From positions 1,816,825 to 1,848,973 of the forward strand of contig NZ_LIGG01000001.1 of the NCBI RefSeq assembly GCF_001273925.1: a DNA stretch of 32,149 nt. The letters are read 5' to 3'. Source of the DNA: Bacillus sp. FJAT-27251. GTDB lineage: Bacteria > Bacillota > Bacilli > Bacillales > Cytobacillaceae. The position numbers were made by a program, and so were the translations under genes. Below the pieces are notes generated by a model. That model was not told the DNA's origin, made no database searches, and worked only from the letters and a program-made list of their open reading frames with translations. Positions 1 to 7,590 of the stretch are shown here, one piece after another. Position 1 is the stretch's first letter, and every line of letters starts with the position of its first letter.

Positions 1-251
1 GGAAGGTAGACAGCATTGAGCACCGGGTGACCTCCAACCAAATTGACATAACCGACATAAAGGAAGCGCTGGAACGGATGGAAGAAATGCAAAGCGCCAA
101 GATTGAACACTTCCTGAAAGAAGTGGTCAAAGACCTCGATGAGAAAAACACGCATGAATTTAAAAACCTTCATAAAAGGCTTGATTCGCATTTGGTGAAG
201 CTTGGCAGAGTGGAAGAGGAAATGTTAATGATAAAAGAAGAAAAAGGATGA
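1..251 (+). CDS. C-terminal end of a coiled-coil protein (partial)
   Basis: The reading frame is open from base 3 at the window edge to the TGA at 249-251, so the gene starts upstream of the window; the internal GTG at 27 has no good ribosome binding site and is probably not the start. The visible 82 residues are highly charged (Glu/Lys rich) with heptad-like spacing of Leu, Ile, Met and Val, as expected of an alpha-helical coiled coil. No catalytic motif is visible and I do not recognise the family. A strong terminator follows 2 bases after the stop, so this is the last gene of its transcript. Confidence 0.6.
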   Translation, partial: KVDSIEHRVTSNQIDITDIKEALERMEEMQSAKIEHFLKEVVKDLDEKNTHEFKNLHKRLDSHLVKLGRVEEEMLMIKEEKG

Positions 252-253
252 AC

Positions 254-278
254 AAGGCTGCTGCAGCAGCCTTTTTTT
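254..278 (+). terminator. Rho-independent terminator
   Basis: A perfect palindrome (AAGGCTGCTG then CAGCAGCCTT) is followed by a run of seven T, directly after the stop codon of the coiled-coil gene. Confidence 0.85.
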
Positions 279-429
279 CATCCTTTTTCTGTTACACAAA
301 AAATTCAAATATGGCTGGTGTTCACAAAATCGTTGTCATTCCTGGAAAAAATGTACTTAAAAGAAGTTATATTTAGGGTGTAATTATTTAGTGAATTTAT
401 TGATAAAACATAATCCCGAGGTGATTTCC

Positions 430-2235
430 TTGAAATACGATTTAGTATTGCTCCATGCCCCAAGTGTTTATGACTTTCGGAAAAATCCATTGCTTGCCGG
501 ACCAATCAGCGATGTGGTTCCGTCTTCCCCTGTCTTTGAAATGTATCCTATCGGACTGACAAGCATAGCAGAATATTTGGAACGGAACGGAATGCGGGTG
601 AGGATCATTAATCTTGCGAACCGGATGCTTATGGATGAAAACTTCGATGTAGAGAAAAAATTAAAGAAAATAAAAACAAGGGCTTTTGGAATTGATTTGC
701 ACTGGCTGCCGCATGCCCACGGAAGCATTGAGGTGGCAAGAATCGTCAAACAGCTTCATCCCGAAACCCCAGTTGTTTTCGGCGGGCTATCGGCCACCTA
801 TTACCATCGGGAGTTGATTCAGTATCCTGAGATTGATTTTGTCATGAGGGGGGATGCGACTGAAAAATTGATGCTCCAATTAATGAACCAGATGAAATCG
901 GGCACTTCCCAATTTGGTGGCATCCCAAATCTCACATGGAGGAACGCGGACGGTCAGGCCGTTTGCAATCCGCTGACACATGTGCCTGACAATCTCGATG
1001 AATTTGATATTCCGGGATACCGGTATGCGATAAAATCAGTCTTCAAGTACAAGAACTTTCTTGACCCGCTTCCTTATAATGGGTGGCTCCAGTACCCCAA
1101 TACAGCCATTCTCACGGCAAAGGGGTGTACGCAGAGCTGCCTGATTTGCGGAGGTTCCAAGCAGAGCTACAAGGATAATTGCAACCGGAAGGGGCTGGCG
1201 CTGAGATCGCCGAAAAAATTGGTGGAAGATATACAATTCATACAGCGTTTCAGCAGGGCTCCGATCTTTATCCTTCATGACATCCGCCAGGCAGGCAGAC
1301 AGTATGTGGATGAATTCCTTGAGAGGCTCGGCGCCATCAATCTTAAAAATGAACTGGTATTTGAACTTTTTCAATACGCCAATGAAAGTTTTTTTGAAAA
1401 GATTTCCCGGGTAGTACCCAAATACAGCATTGAGCTGACATTGGAAACGCATGATGAAAAAATCCGCCGGTACAACGGAAAATTCAATTGTACAAACGAT
1501 AAGGTTATTGAAACACTGAAATCCGCACTAAAGCATAAATGTTCCAAAATTGATATTTTCTTTATGTCCGGCATCCCCCATCAGGATTATCCCAGTGTTC
1601 TGAAGAATGTCGACTTCTGTGAGCAAATCCATCTGGCTTGCGGGGAGGACAAGCGGCTTTCTTACTTCATTGCTCCGCTAGCCCCGTTTCTTGACCCAGC
1701 CAGCCCGGCCTTTGAGAATCCCGAAAAGTATGGGTACAAGAAGCTATGCCATACCATTGAAGACCATCGCCGGCAAATTACCCAGCCTTCCTGGAAATAC
1801 ATGCTAAGCTTTGAGACGGATTATATGACCAGGGATGAAATCGTCCATTCAACCTATGATGCGGCAAAGCTCCTGAATGATTTTAAGCTGAAGTACAACC
1901 TTATTGATAAAAAAACCTATAACGAAGTTAATAAAAATATGGAAAAATCGCTTGTTTATATTGAAAAAATAGACCGGATCATGGAACTTCCGGAAGAGGA
2001 AAAAGCAATTGGGCTCTTAATGCTCAAAGAGGAAATGGAAAATGTGAATGAATACAGTATCTGCGGCAAGCATGAACTGAAGTGGGAAGTGAAAAAAAAT
2101 TATGCGAATTTCCTTTCCCTGACAGCAATTGGCCTGGAGCTTCTTGCTACCGATATTGCCGTTAATCTCAAACAGAAATATAAAGAGTCGATGCAATGGA
2201 TCGGCAAGAAGAAAGTGAGCAAAAACCTAAATTAG
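430..2235 (+). CDS. B12-binding domain / radical SAM protein
   Basis: A 601-residue protein with an N-terminal Rossmann-like cobalamin-binding type domain (about residues 1-150, including a VVFGGLSATYY stretch) and a radical SAM core. The 4Fe-4S motif CTQSCLIC (CxxxCxxC) lies near residue 233, preceded by TAKG and followed by GGS. A roughly 150-residue C-terminal helical extension follows the barrel. I chose the TTG at 430 because GAGGTGA lies 5 bases upstream and the protein then begins KYDLVLLHAPS, a typical start for this family; an in-frame GTG at 391 would add 13 residues. Families of this architecture perform radical methylations or rearrangements, but the substrate cannot be read from the sequence. 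It is a single-gene unit between two terminators, so the context gives no pathway. Confidence 0.85.
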   Translation: MKYDLVLLHAPSVYDFRKNPLLAGPISDVVPSSPVFEMYPIGLTSIAEYLERNGMRVRIINLANRMLMDENFDVEKKLKKIKTRAFGIDLHWLPHAHGSIEVARIVKQLHPETPVVFGGLSATYYHRELIQYPEIDFVMRGDATEKLMLQLMNQMKSGTSQFGGIPNLTWRNADGQAVCNPLTHVPDNLDEFDIPGYRYAIKSVFKYKNFLDPLPYNGWLQYPNTAILTAKGCTQSCLICGGSKQSYKDNCNRKGLALRSPKKLVEDIQFIQRFSRAPIFILHDIRQAGRQYVDEFLERLGAINLKNELVFELFQYANESFFEKISRVVPKYSIELTLETHDEKIRRYNGKFNCTNDKVIETLKSALKHKCSKIDIFFMSGIPHQDYPSVLKNVDFCEQIHLACGEDKRLSYFIAPLAPFLDPASPAFENPEKYGYKKLCHTIEDHRRQITQPSWKYMLSFETDYMTRDEIVHSTYDAAKLLNDFKLKYNLIDKKTYNEVNKNMEKSLVYIEKIDRIMELPEEEKAIGLLMLKEEMENVNEYSICGKHELKWEVKKNYANFLSLTAIGLELLATDIAVNLKQKYKESMQWIGKKKVSKNLN

Positions 2236-2298
2236 CATCCAGTCCCAGCTATGCCTGAAGCGGCATTCATCATTGGGGCACTCCGCTTATCCCCAAAG

Positions 2299-2337
2299 AA
2301 AAAAACACTGCATCCTATAAAGTGCAGTGTTTTTTTC
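2299..2337. terminator. Bidirectional terminator
   Basis: AAAAAACACTGCA and TGCAGTGTTTTTT flank a 10-base loop. A-tract and T-tract on either side let it serve both the radical SAM gene (+) and the convergent CNNM gene (-). Confidence 0.85.
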
Positions 2338-2344
2338 TGTATTT

Positions 2345-3721
2345 TTATGAGACGGCTTCCGTTTTTGTCATGGCAAAGGTCTCGTCGCGATTTTCCGGGG
2401 ATGCCAGTTCAAAGTTCCGGTCGGGAAGTTCTTGTTTCGTTACTTCGAGGTATTTGATATGATGCTCTTCCATCTCCAGAATTTTAAATGAATAATTCGC
2501 AAAATCAATCACGTCGCCTTGTTTTACATCGAAGTTTTCCGTAAGGATCCAGCCCCCGACTGTATCGAAATCTCCTTCTTCCACTTCGATTCCCAAAAGC
2601 TCATTGAGCTCGGTGACAAGGTATTTGGCGTCAATGATATAGTGGCCTTCATTCATCTTTTGGACGGTTGGAACCTCATCCATATCGAATTCGTCGCGGA
2701 TCTCTCCGACAATTTCCTCAAGGATATCCTCTACAGTCACTAGTCCGGAGGTGCCGCCGTACTCATCCATTAAAATCGCCATGTGGATACGGTCTTTTTG
2801 CATTTTTACAAGCAGGTCATGGATGGCGATTGTATCGATGACTCGTATAATCGGGCGGCTGTAATCCTTAAGGGCCCTTCCTTTGATGTCCGGGTTGGCA
2901 ATTAAATCGGTCATTACCTCTTTCAGGTTGACCAGCCCGATGATATGGTCCTTATCTCCATCAATAACAGGATAGCGTGTGAACTTTTCTTCTTTGACGA
3001 TATCCAGAAAAGCTCCGATTGTATCATCTTGGGACATGGAAATAATCTCGGTGCGCGGAACCATGATTTCCTTCGCGATCCGGTTATCAAATTCAAATAT
3101 TTTATTCACATACTTAAACTCTGATTGGTTGATTTCGCCACTTTTCAAGCTTTCAGAAAGAATGATGCGAAGTTCTTCTTCCGAATGGGCAAGTTCATGC
3201 TCCGACACAGGCTTCAGCCCAATGGAACGGATGAGGATCCGTGCTGAACCATTCAGCAGCCAGATGAAAGGAAACATGAGCTTATAAAACCAGAGAAGCG
3301 GGCGTGCAGCCAGCAGTGTAACGGTTTCTGCCTTTTGGATGGCGAGCGCCTTGGGAGCGAGCTCGCCGGCAACGACATGCAGAAAGGTAATGAAGATGAA
3401 AGCAATGCCGACAGAAAGGACCGTGCTTGCCGATTCAAGGAACCCATATCTGGAGAATATGGGCCTTAAGAGGCTTGCGACTGCCGATTCCCCCAGCCAG
3501 CCGATGCCCAAAGCGGTAACAGTGATCCCAAGCTGGCACGCCGAAAGGTATTCATCCAGGTTTGAAATGACCTTTTTTGCCGCCACAGCGCTTCTGCTGC
3601 CTTCTTCAATTAACTGGTCGATTCGGGAACTTCTCACTTTCACAATCGCAAATTCTGAAACAACAAAAAATGCTGTAAAAGCAATTAAAATGGCAATCCA
3701 TACCAAGTTTAATATGTCCAA
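2345..3721 (-). CDS. CNNM/CorC-family membrane transporter (hemolysin-like)
   Basis: A 458-residue protein with the three-part build of the CNNM/CorC (hemolysin C-like) family: an N-terminal DUF21 membrane domain of about four hydrophobic helices (residues 1-190, starting DILNLVWIAILIAFTAFF and holding the VSEFA motif), a CBS-domain pair (about 210-335, with VPRTEI and DEYGGTSGLVT), and a C-terminal CorC/HlyC domain (about 350-440, with FDTVGGW). Characterised Bacillus members such as MpfA export Mg2+, so divalent cation efflux is the best inference; this could instead be an orthologue of YugS, YrkA or YqhB. The start is a TTG with AAGGGA about 7 bases upstream. It has its own structured leader and shares a terminator with the convergent radical SAM gene. 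Confidence 0.88.
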   Translation of the reverse strand: MDILNLVWIAILIAFTAFFVVSEFAIVKVRSSRIDQLIEEGSRSAVAAKKVISNLDEYLSACQLGITVTALGIGWLGESAVASLLRPIFSRYGFLESASTVLSVGIAFIFITFLHVVAGELAPKALAIQKAETVTLLAARPLLWFYKLMFPFIWLLNGSARILIRSIGLKPVSEHELAHSEEELRIILSESLKSGEINQSEFKYVNKIFEFDNRIAKEIMVPRTEIISMSQDDTIGAFLDIVKEEKFTRYPVIDGDKDHIIGLVNLKEVMTDLIANPDIKGRALKDYSRPIIRVIDTIAIHDLLVKMQKDRIHMAILMDEYGGTSGLVTVEDILEEIVGEIRDEFDMDEVPTVQKMNEGHYIIDAKYLVTELNELLGIEVEEGDFDTVGGWILTENFDVKQGDVIDFANYSFKILEMEEHHIKYLEVTKQELPDRNFELASPENRDETFAMTKTEAVS

Positions 3722-3730
3722 ATAGATTCC

Positions 3731-3769
3731 CTTAGCCTGTAAATCTCTACAGGTAAGGAGTCACCTCCT
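3731..3769 (-). promoter_or_regulatory. Leader hairpins upstream of the CNNM gene
   Basis: On the minus strand, AGGAG-GTGA-CTCCT forms a hairpin with a GNRA-type tetraloop (3756-3769). CTTACCTGTA and TACAGGcTAAG form a second 10-bp stem with one bulged base (3731-3757). The arms overlap by two bases, and the second stem takes in the AAG of the AAGGGA ribosome binding site just before the TTG start. The layout suggests a translation switch. It is not a clear match to the M-box Mg2+ riboswitch that I can verify. Confidence 0.45.
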
Positions 3770-3859
3770 GATAAACTAAAAATTGAGTTTGCCGCGCAAA
3801 CACTAATTTTGGTTTCTTAAATTTTTATAGATTGGTAAACAGCATTCTGAATCCAGCGC

Positions 3860-3936
3860 TTAAAATCCAATAAAGCAAACAAACGACGCCCAAACAGCGG
3901 CTGTTAGTAAAACGATACGATAGATTGCCCCATCAT
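3860..3936 (-). other. Candidate tiny membrane-peptide ORF with a frame break
   Basis: GAGGTGAT is followed by ATGATGGGG, which reads only 10 codons (stop at 3904-3906). In the next frame, beginning inside the GGGG run, there is a continuous hydrophobic stretch (IYRIVLLTAAVWASFVCFIGF) ending in TAA at 3860-3862. One extra G in the run would join the start to this stretch and give a 25-residue single-span peptide. This may be a real slip, an assembly error or chance. The rest of 3770-4070 shows nothing clear. Confidence 0.25.
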
Positions 3937-4070
3937 ATCACCTCAGCTTATCAAATTTAACTTTAATTATATCACAGTGAACGTAATTTAAGTTAATAAT
4001 ATCCTATGAAGAAGATACATAGTATATGAGGCTTTCGAGAAAAATTTGCCTGGAAAAAATTCCATTCCTA

Positions 4071-4622
4071 TTAAACAGCCCTGTTGGCCCATTCACGTGA
4101 AAGCATTCCATATACAACGAGGTCATGAAAAGTGCCGTAGAGGTTTTCGCCGTCCCTGATCCAGCCTTCTTGCATAAAGCCCAGGCGTTCAGGTATTGCC
4201 CTGCTTTTTTTATTGCCCGCCCCGCAGCGGATTTCCACCCTGTTCAAATTCAGGTCATGAAAAGCGTGATTCAGGACAGCTTGGACGGAGCGCGTCATAA
4301 TGCCTTTTCCTTGTGCATTTAGAGCCAGGTAATATCCAATGCTGCTCTGTGAATTCCGCCAATCAATCTGATGCAAGCTAATTGTGCCAGCAAGATGGCC
4401 TTTATAGCGGATGCCTGCATTAAACCCATTATTGTCGGCAAACTGCTTGAGCCACATCGGAATGATCGATTGGTAGTCCGCGGGTGAGGTCATATTGTCT
4501 ACCCAAGGGAGCCACTCACGCAAATAAATTCGGTTGGTATCAATGAGCCAATACAGTTCGGCCGCATGGTGGGGCTGAAACAGCTGAAGCTCGATTTCAT
4601 GGTCGACCCTTAAAGCAAACAT
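4071..4622 (-). CDS. GNAT-family N-acetyltransferase (RimJ/RimL/YdaF-like)
   Basis: A 183-residue protein of the usual length for the RimJ/RimL subgroup of GNAT acetyltransferases. The N-terminal part carries the typical TNRIYLREWLPWV segment (about residues 29-41). The acetyl-CoA binding loop reads LNAQGKGIMTRSV (about 100-112), a variant of the usual Q-x-x-G-x-G/A, and the C-terminal RLGFMQEGWIRDGE segment is the family's GF.xEG motif. Such enzymes acetylate N-terminal amines of ribosomal proteins or small molecules; the substrate cannot be told here. The ATG has GGGGAGG 6 bases upstream. It stands alone, separated from the upstream histidine kinase by a terminator and a repeat. Confidence 0.85.
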   Translation of the reverse strand: MFALRVDHEIELQLFQPHHAAELYWLIDTNRIYLREWLPWVDNMTSPADYQSIIPMWLKQFADNNGFNAGIRYKGHLAGTISLHQIDWRNSQSSIGYYLALNAQGKGIMTRSVQAVLNHAFHDLNLNRVEIRCGAGNKKSRAIPERLGFMQEGWIRDGENLYGTFHDLVVYGMLSREWANRAV

Positions 4623-4690
4623 TTTAATTCCTCCCCTAATTACCCTTTGTTTTTTTATTTTATTTCCAGGTCCGGCTTAAGTTTCATTCC

Positions 4691-4723
4691 AAAAGCCCTT
4701 GCCATTTCCGCAAGGGCTTTTTT
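4691..4723 (-). terminator. Rho-independent terminator downstream of the histidine kinase gene
   Basis: AAAAGCCCTTGC and GCAAGGGCTTTTTT flank a 7-base loop. A- and T-tracts on both sides allow function in either direction; on the minus strand it separates the kinase gene from the acetyltransferase gene. Confidence 0.75.
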
Positions 4724-4762
4724 ACAGGATAAGAAAGTATAAAGTTTCTGCACTTAGATAAC

Positions 4763-4870
4763 TGTCTAGCTCCAGCGCTTGTCGGGGCTGAGCACTAAGG
4801 GAAGCTTCTAAGAATAAGCTCCACAGGAACAATCCGCTTTTAGATTGTTCCGAAGGCGCTTGCGCTTTTC
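4763..4870 (+). repeat. Structured intergenic repeat, copy A
   Basis: Begins TGTCTAGCTCCAGCGC, contains TGTCGGGGCTGA and ends GCGCTTGCGCTTTTC. The inner stem is GGAACAATC / GATTGTTCC. It shares its outer ends and T-rich tail with the copies at 22691-23050 and 23284-23397 but has a different inner stem and lacks the CTAGCCCCTCG block. Confidence 0.75.
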
Positions 4871-4877
4871 TTGTGTC

Positions 4878-6008
4878 TTAATCATCATCCTCGGCCAACG
4901 GCAGAAGGATGATGAACTCTGTCCTGTCATGCCTGGAGGAGCAGGCAAGGATGCCTTTATGTTTCTCGATGATTTCCCTGCAGACGAATAGGCCCAGCCC
5001 AGTGCCAAGTTTCTTCGTTGTCACAAACGGTTCAAATATGGATTTAAGCATATGGTCGGGGATGGCGGGTCCGTTATTGGCTATTTCCAATTTAATATGT
5101 GTGTCGTTGACATTGCGTGATTTGATTTCAATTCTTGGGTCGTCCCTGTATTGGCTCAATACATCGATGGCATTGAAGACAATATTGATCAGCACTTGCC
5201 TGATTTCATCGGCATATCCGTTTAGCTCCAATTCCCCGGGAGTATCCTTCATCACCTTTACTTTTGCATCAAGGATGCTTGGATAGAGGAAAGCGAGCAC
5301 TTCGTCAATCATCTGGTTAAGCGAAAAATGGGTTTTCTCCTTTCCAATCAGTTCCTTCTTTGAAAGAAGCAAGAATTGGGAAATGCGAAAGTTAAGCTGG
5401 TCCAGTTCGTTTTTAATAATATCTAGGTATTTCATGTCAGGGTGGTCCGCCCTCAGCAGCTGGATAAAGCCTTGAATGGACGTGAGCGGGTTCCTGAATT
5501 CATGGATGAAACTGGAGGTCATTTGGCCAAGAAGGGTTAGCCGGTCTTTATGGGTCGAGTTGATGAATTCGGTCTTTTCCTCGATGATCTTATCCTTGTG
5601 CTCTGAGTAATATGATACGGCATGATAAAGAAACTGGTCAAAACAGTAATTGATCCTGTTTATGGACTCCTGCAGCTGCTCCCAGTCAAGCCTCAGTTTT
5701 TGCAGGTTCGCATAAATGATGGACCTGCCCAGATTGACATTGTAGACAAAATCCCCAATATTAATGTTGGCTTTCAGGCGTTCTTCGCCAATCTGAATGG
5801 CGAGCCTTTTGATGAACGGCTCCAGTTCATCATCACTTTTCGAAAAGATTTCCAAAATTATGTTAATCATATCCTGGGCATTCGAATTTATTTTATGTTT
5901 GTACGGATCATCAGCAGCGACAATCACTTTGCTGTTCCAGTCGGCTACCAGTAGCTCTTTTTGCGATTCAAGAAAATCGGACAATCTTTTTTGGGTTACT
6001 GCTTGCAT
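4878..6008 (-). CDS. Soluble sensor histidine kinase (sporulation-kinase-like)
   Basis: A 376-residue protein without membrane spans. The N-terminal 140 residues are all-helical and resemble RsbRD-type N-terminal sensor domains rather than PAS. The HisKA H-box (FIHEFRNPLTSIQGFIQLL) places the phospho-acceptor at His169 and closely matches the H-box of Bacillus sporulation kinases. HATPase_c follows: N-box with Asn279, G1 box NNGPA (311-315), F-box FEPFVTTK and G2 box GTGLGL (335-340). The G1 box departs from DxGxG at the first Asp and the last Gly. There is no response regulator gene next to it, as is usual for kinases feeding the Spo0F/Spo0A phosphorelay, but that role is only inferred. The ATG has GAGGGAAA 6-7 bases upstream. 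Confidence 0.85.
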   Translation of the reverse strand: MQAVTQKRLSDFLESQKELLVADWNSKVIVAADDPYKHKINSNAQDMINIILEIFSKSDDELEPFIKRLAIQIGEERLKANINIGDFVYNVNLGRSIIYANLQKLRLDWEQLQESINRINYCFDQFLYHAVSYYSEHKDKIIEEKTEFINSTHKDRLTLLGQMTSSFIHEFRNPLTSIQGFIQLLRADHPDMKYLDIIKNELDQLNFRISQFLLLSKKELIGKEKTHFSLNQMIDEVLAFLYPSILDAKVKVMKDTPGELELNGYADEIRQVLINIVFNAIDVLSQYRDDPRIEIKSRNVNDTHIKLEIANNGPAIPDHMLKSIFEPFVTTKKLGTGLGLFVCREIIEKHKGILACSSRHDRTEFIILLPLAEDDD

Positions 6009-6105
6009 TTGTGGTTTCCCTCACTTTGCCTAATCGGTCCTTATTCTAATTCTTCCAAATTGCAAAAAATCCTTTGTCGAATTTTGGGAAGAACTGTAGA
6101 ATCAT

Positions 6106-6137
6106 AAAAAAACCGCCAGGAAAATTACCTGGCAGTT
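6106..6137 (-). terminator. Terminator of the cation efflux gene
   Basis: On the minus strand AACTGCCAGG and CCTGGCGGTT with a 6-7-base loop are followed by seven T. The first arm begins inside the TAA stop codon region of the cation efflux gene. Confidence 0.8.
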
Positions 6138-7017
6138 AATTGTTTTTGTCGACGGAAAAGGGTTCGATGTGAATGGTGGCATTCTGTACCCTGCATTCCT
6201 TCTCCAGTCTTACTTCAATTCTTTCACTGATTTCATGGCTTTTAATAACAGTCAAATCCGGATCTACCCGTATGGTTGCCTCCACCCAAATTTGGTTGCC
6301 GTGCATCCTCGCTTTTAGGTCGGTAACTTCGTGGACGCCGGGAATGTCGGTGACAGTCTTTTTTATATTTTCAAGTGAATGTACATCAAAGCCATCTGTA
6401 AGAGTATGGGAAGCCTCCAGGAAAATCTGCCAGGCAGTCTTGCAGATGATGATACCGACTACGATGCCGGCAATCGTATCGATGAAAGGAATGCCAAACT
6501 GGGCACCCATTATGCCAATAAAGGCCCCTATGCTTACCAGGGCGTCCGACCGGTTATCATACGCAACGGCTTTAATGCTTGAACTGTTTATCCTTCGGCC
6601 TAAATTTAAATTGTACCGGTAGACACCATACATGGCTGCTGAACAGGCGATGGCCACCCACGCAGCCACAATGTCTGGTGCTTCTCCGTGGGAGTTGAAA
6701 ATCGAACGGATTCCTTCCAGGATGACTTGTAATCCGACGGTAACCATAATAAAGGCCGCAACGAGCGAGGCAATCGACTCTGCCCGGTAGTGCCCATATA
6801 AATGGTTTTGGTCAGCAGGCTTTCGGGATATCCTCAGGCCGATGAGAACCGCCACTGAAGCTACAATATCAGTTGAGTTGTTAAGTCCGTCAGCCCAAAG
6901 ACCTTCGGAATTCCATACGCTTCCAGCTGTGAGCTTTACGGCAGCAAGAATTAAATAAGCGCCTATGCTTAGCCAGGCTCCTCTTTCCCCTGCTTTAATC
7001 TGTTCGCTCCTATCCAT
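6136..7017 (-). CDS. Cation diffusion facilitator transporter (Mn2+-type, MneS/YeaB-like)
   Basis: A 293-residue CDF protein of standard length: six predicted membrane helices in residues 15-195 and a cytoplasmic C-terminal ferredoxin-like domain (about 205-290). The transport-site residues are Asn46 and Asp50 (DGLNNSTD, helix 2) and Asp154 and Asp158 (YDNRSD, helix 5). The absence of a His at these sites fits the Mn2+/Fe2+ subgroup rather than the Zn2+ subgroup. The sequence recalls B. subtilis YeaB (MneS) more than MneP. Proton-driven export of Mn2+ is the likely role. The ATG has GGAGG about 7 bases upstream. It is a single-gene unit, divergent from feoAB. Confidence 0.88.
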   Translation of the reverse strand: MDRSEQIKAGERGAWLSIGAYLILAAVKLTAGSVWNSEGLWADGLNNSTDIVASVAVLIGLRISRKPADQNHLYGHYRAESIASLVAAFIMVTVGLQVILEGIRSIFNSHGEAPDIVAAWVAIACSAAMYGVYRYNLNLGRRINSSSIKAVAYDNRSDALVSIGAFIGIMGAQFGIPFIDTIAGIVVGIIICKTAWQIFLEASHTLTDGFDVHSLENIKKTVTDIPGVHEVTDLKARMHGNQIWVEATIRVDPDLTVIKSHEISERIEVRLEKECRVQNATIHIEPFSVDKNN

Positions 7018-7279
7018 ATTGATTCCTCCATCAGTTGTATGTACATATCAAGCCTATCAAAGCAAAGTTATGTGGGCCTACACAAACACTGTCTTATGGG
7101 GCAAACAGCGTTGCATAAATGCATCGATCAGAACAATAGAGTTTATTTTTCACCTTTCATTTCTTCTTCATACCCAAATTCCCCGTGAATAATGAACGAA
7201 TTGACAGTTGATTGGGCAGCTTGGAGGTTATGTCAAAATAATGGAGATTGCGGGTATTATCATTTTCAGGGCCGAAAAG

Positions 7280-7295
7280 TGTGATGAAAGTCACA
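7280..7295 (+). promoter_or_regulatory. Fnr-type binding site upstream of feoAB
   Basis: TGTGA-N6-TCACA is a perfect inverted repeat matching the Bacillus Fnr/CRP-family consensus. If its centre (7287.5) lies at -41.5, transcription would start near 7329 with the -10 hexamer at 7317-7322 (TTAAAT), which is the class II activator layout. Confidence 0.65.
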
Positions 7296-7324
7296 TGAGT
7301 AAATCCTAAAATTTGGTTAAATAA

Positions 7325-7339
7325 AGATAATCATTCTCA
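7325..7339 (+). promoter_or_regulatory. Fur box upstream of feoA
   Basis: AGATAATCATTCTCA matches the 7-1-7 Fur consensus TGATAATnATTATCA at 13 of 15 positions. It lies about 30 bases before the feoA start and would overlap the transcription start predicted from the Fnr site. The rest of 7018-7279 shows only a short palindrome (TATGTACATA, 7038-7047). Confidence 0.75.
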
Positions 7340-7365
7340 ATTATAAAGCATGAAAGGTGATTAAA

Positions 7366-7590
7366 ATGCTTGGGCAATTGAATGTTGGAGAAAAGGGCCG
7401 AATAAAGGATATTTCAGGAACGGACCGGCTTGTTCGCAGAAGGCTTCTTGATTTGGGCATATCTGTAGGATCCGAAGTCTGCATAAAGTGTTCCATGCCG
7501 TTTGGCGGTCCGGTGATGGTGGAATCCTGTGGACAATGCATCGCCATCCGGAGGAAAGAAGCACTCAGGATTGAAGTGGAGAGAATATAA
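7366..7590 (+). CDS. feoA: FeoA ferrous iron transport accessory protein
   Basis: A 74-residue SH3-like FeoA protein that binds and modulates FeoB at the membrane. The family signature is visible: LNVGEKGRIKDI near the N-terminus, RRRLLDLGI in the middle and GPVMVE followed by IAIRRKEALRIEV at the C-terminus. I chose the ATG at 7366 because AAAGGTGA is 5 bases upstream; an in-frame GTG at 7357 would lie inside that ribosome binding site. The stop codon overlaps the feoB start (TAATG), so the two are translationally coupled. Expression is probably controlled by the Fnr-type and Fur sites just upstream. Confidence 0.93.
   Translation: MLGQLNVGEKGRIKDISGTDRLVRRRLLDLGISVGSEVCIKCSMPFGGPVMVESCGQCIAIRRKEALRIEVERI

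Noticed and set aside
3731-3769. M-box (ykoK) magnesium riboswitch
   Set aside because: Only short stretches such as GGTGA and ACAGGCT recall it; the length and the GCTGCTGCCC core are missing.
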